From Nitrososphaerota archaeon (GTDB lineage: Archaea > Thermoproteota > Nitrososphaeria > Nitrososphaerales > CADDZS01), in the NCBI GenBank assembly GCA_021325255.1, contig JAJPHP010000073.1, positions 1 to 24,384 on the forward strand: a DNA stretch of 24,384 nucleotides, given 5' to 3'. The translations under genes were made by a program, and so were the position numbers. Within the stretch, counting starts at the first letter, position 1; each line of letters opens with the position of its first letter. Positions 24,097 through 24,384 of the stretch are shown here, piece by piece. The notes beneath the pieces were generated by a model. That model was not told the DNA's origin. It saw only the letters and a program-made list of their open reading frames with translations, and made no database searches.

Positions 24097-24154
24097 GACT
24101 CTTTCCTACTCTTTTCTGAGTATTACAGAGAACTGGAGAAGGTGTAAAGTTCCT

Positions 24155-24197
24155 AAAGAAAAAAGAGAAGGAGAAAAAGAGTGCTCTGAGCACTCTT
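24155..24197 (-). terminator. Hairpin terminator of the right-edge gene
   Basis: Just past the stop codon at 24205 (minus strand) is a perfect inverted repeat with arms AAGAGTGCTC and GAGCACTCTT around a single base (24177-24197). T-rich tracts follow (CTTTTTCTCC and CTCTTTTTTC, down to about 24155). This is a strong hairpin plus oligo-T signal. Confidence 0.6.
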
Positions 24198-24204
24198 CTT
24201 CTTC

Positions 24205-24384
24205 CTACCTTGTCCTGTTACTTAGTATGTATCCGAGTCCACCGCAGAGTGCGCCAAGCGCCGCGACGAGAACCAGCGCGCCAATCGGCTGGGTGAGCGG
24301 ACCGAGTATCTGCTCGTGGATCTGAGTTGCCGTGAATCCAAGACCGCCTGAGCTGACGGAAGCTGCCGCAACTCCAGCCCTGAA
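24205..24384 (-). CDS. C-terminal end of a membrane protein (gene runs off the window)
   Basis: The minus strand is open from the window edge to a TAG at 24205-24207, giving 59 residues. These are rich in Gly and Ala (FRAGVAAASVSSGGLG, then ATQIHEQILGPLTQPIG), followed by a hydrophobic helix (ALVLVAALGALCGGLGYIL) and SNRTR. Third codon positions are strongly G/C, as in neighbouring genes, and a clear terminator follows, so I take it as real. The N-terminal part is outside the window; it could be a small membrane protein or the anchor of a larger exported one. No family was recognised. Confidence 0.55.
   Translation of the reverse strand, partial: FRAGVAAASVSSGGLGFTATQIHEQILGPLTQPIGALVLVAALGALCGGLGYILSNRTR

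Overview
The window reads as about 24 kb of archaeal chromosome, most likely from a Nitrososphaerota (Thaumarchaeota)-like lineage. This is an inference from three things. The signalling and SRPBCC proteins resemble ones common in that phylum. Genes start at ATG, GTG or TTG, often 25-40 bases downstream of an AT-rich TATA-like box and with no clear Shine-Dalgarno site. Enzyme families such as tungsten aldehyde ferredoxin oxidoreductase and orphan TM-anchored solute-binding proteins with Ser/Thr-rich linkers fit a heterotrophic, at least partly anaerobic archaeon. I see no rRNA, tRNA, CRISPR array, transposase or integrase.

Layout. (1) 1-2949 is a small sensory island: a minus-strand MEDS-domain protein faces a single-domain response regulator and a frameshifted two-unit sensor without a kinase domain. 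(2) 3342-5409 holds two convergent genes for exported proteins: a TIM-barrel-like, membrane-anchored putative carbohydrate-active protein and a Cys-rich secreted protein. (3) 5609-6919 encodes an SPFH (virion-core/YdjI-like) protein with zinc ribbons at both ends. (4) 7364-13201 is the metabolic core, all on the minus strand: hyuA, hyuB and a zinc-ribbon gamma-like subunit, which together look like an ATP-dependent acetone/acetophenone-type ketone carboxylase, followed by a beta-keto acid cleavage enzyme (BKACE) in its own transcription unit. (5) 13353-16597 holds a small Cys-rich protein, a broken SRPBCC gene, a membrane protein and an AIR-synthase/HypE-like protein with a Gln4-His4 tract. 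(6) 16735-19011 is a family 5 solute-binding protein with no permease genes beside it. (7) 19329-24384 holds a small membrane protein, a CBS-pair protein whose 3' end overlaps that of a frameshifted tungsten AOR, two four-helix membrane proteins, a ribbon-helix-helix regulator and the end of one more membrane protein.

How it may fit together. A ketone R-CO-CH3 could be carboxylated by the three-subunit enzyme to the beta-keto acid. BKACE could then cleave that acid with acetyl-CoA to R-CO-CoA plus acetoacetate, activating a ketone without a separate acyl-CoA ligase. This pairing is the most interesting hypothesis here. The window also shows single-base frame disruptions in at least three otherwise well-preserved genes (sensor, SRPBCC, AOR) and suspected ones in three more. 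This means either recent gene decay or residual assembly error. A palindrome, TTCTCA-N4-TGAGAA, recurs at two distant promoters and may be an operator.
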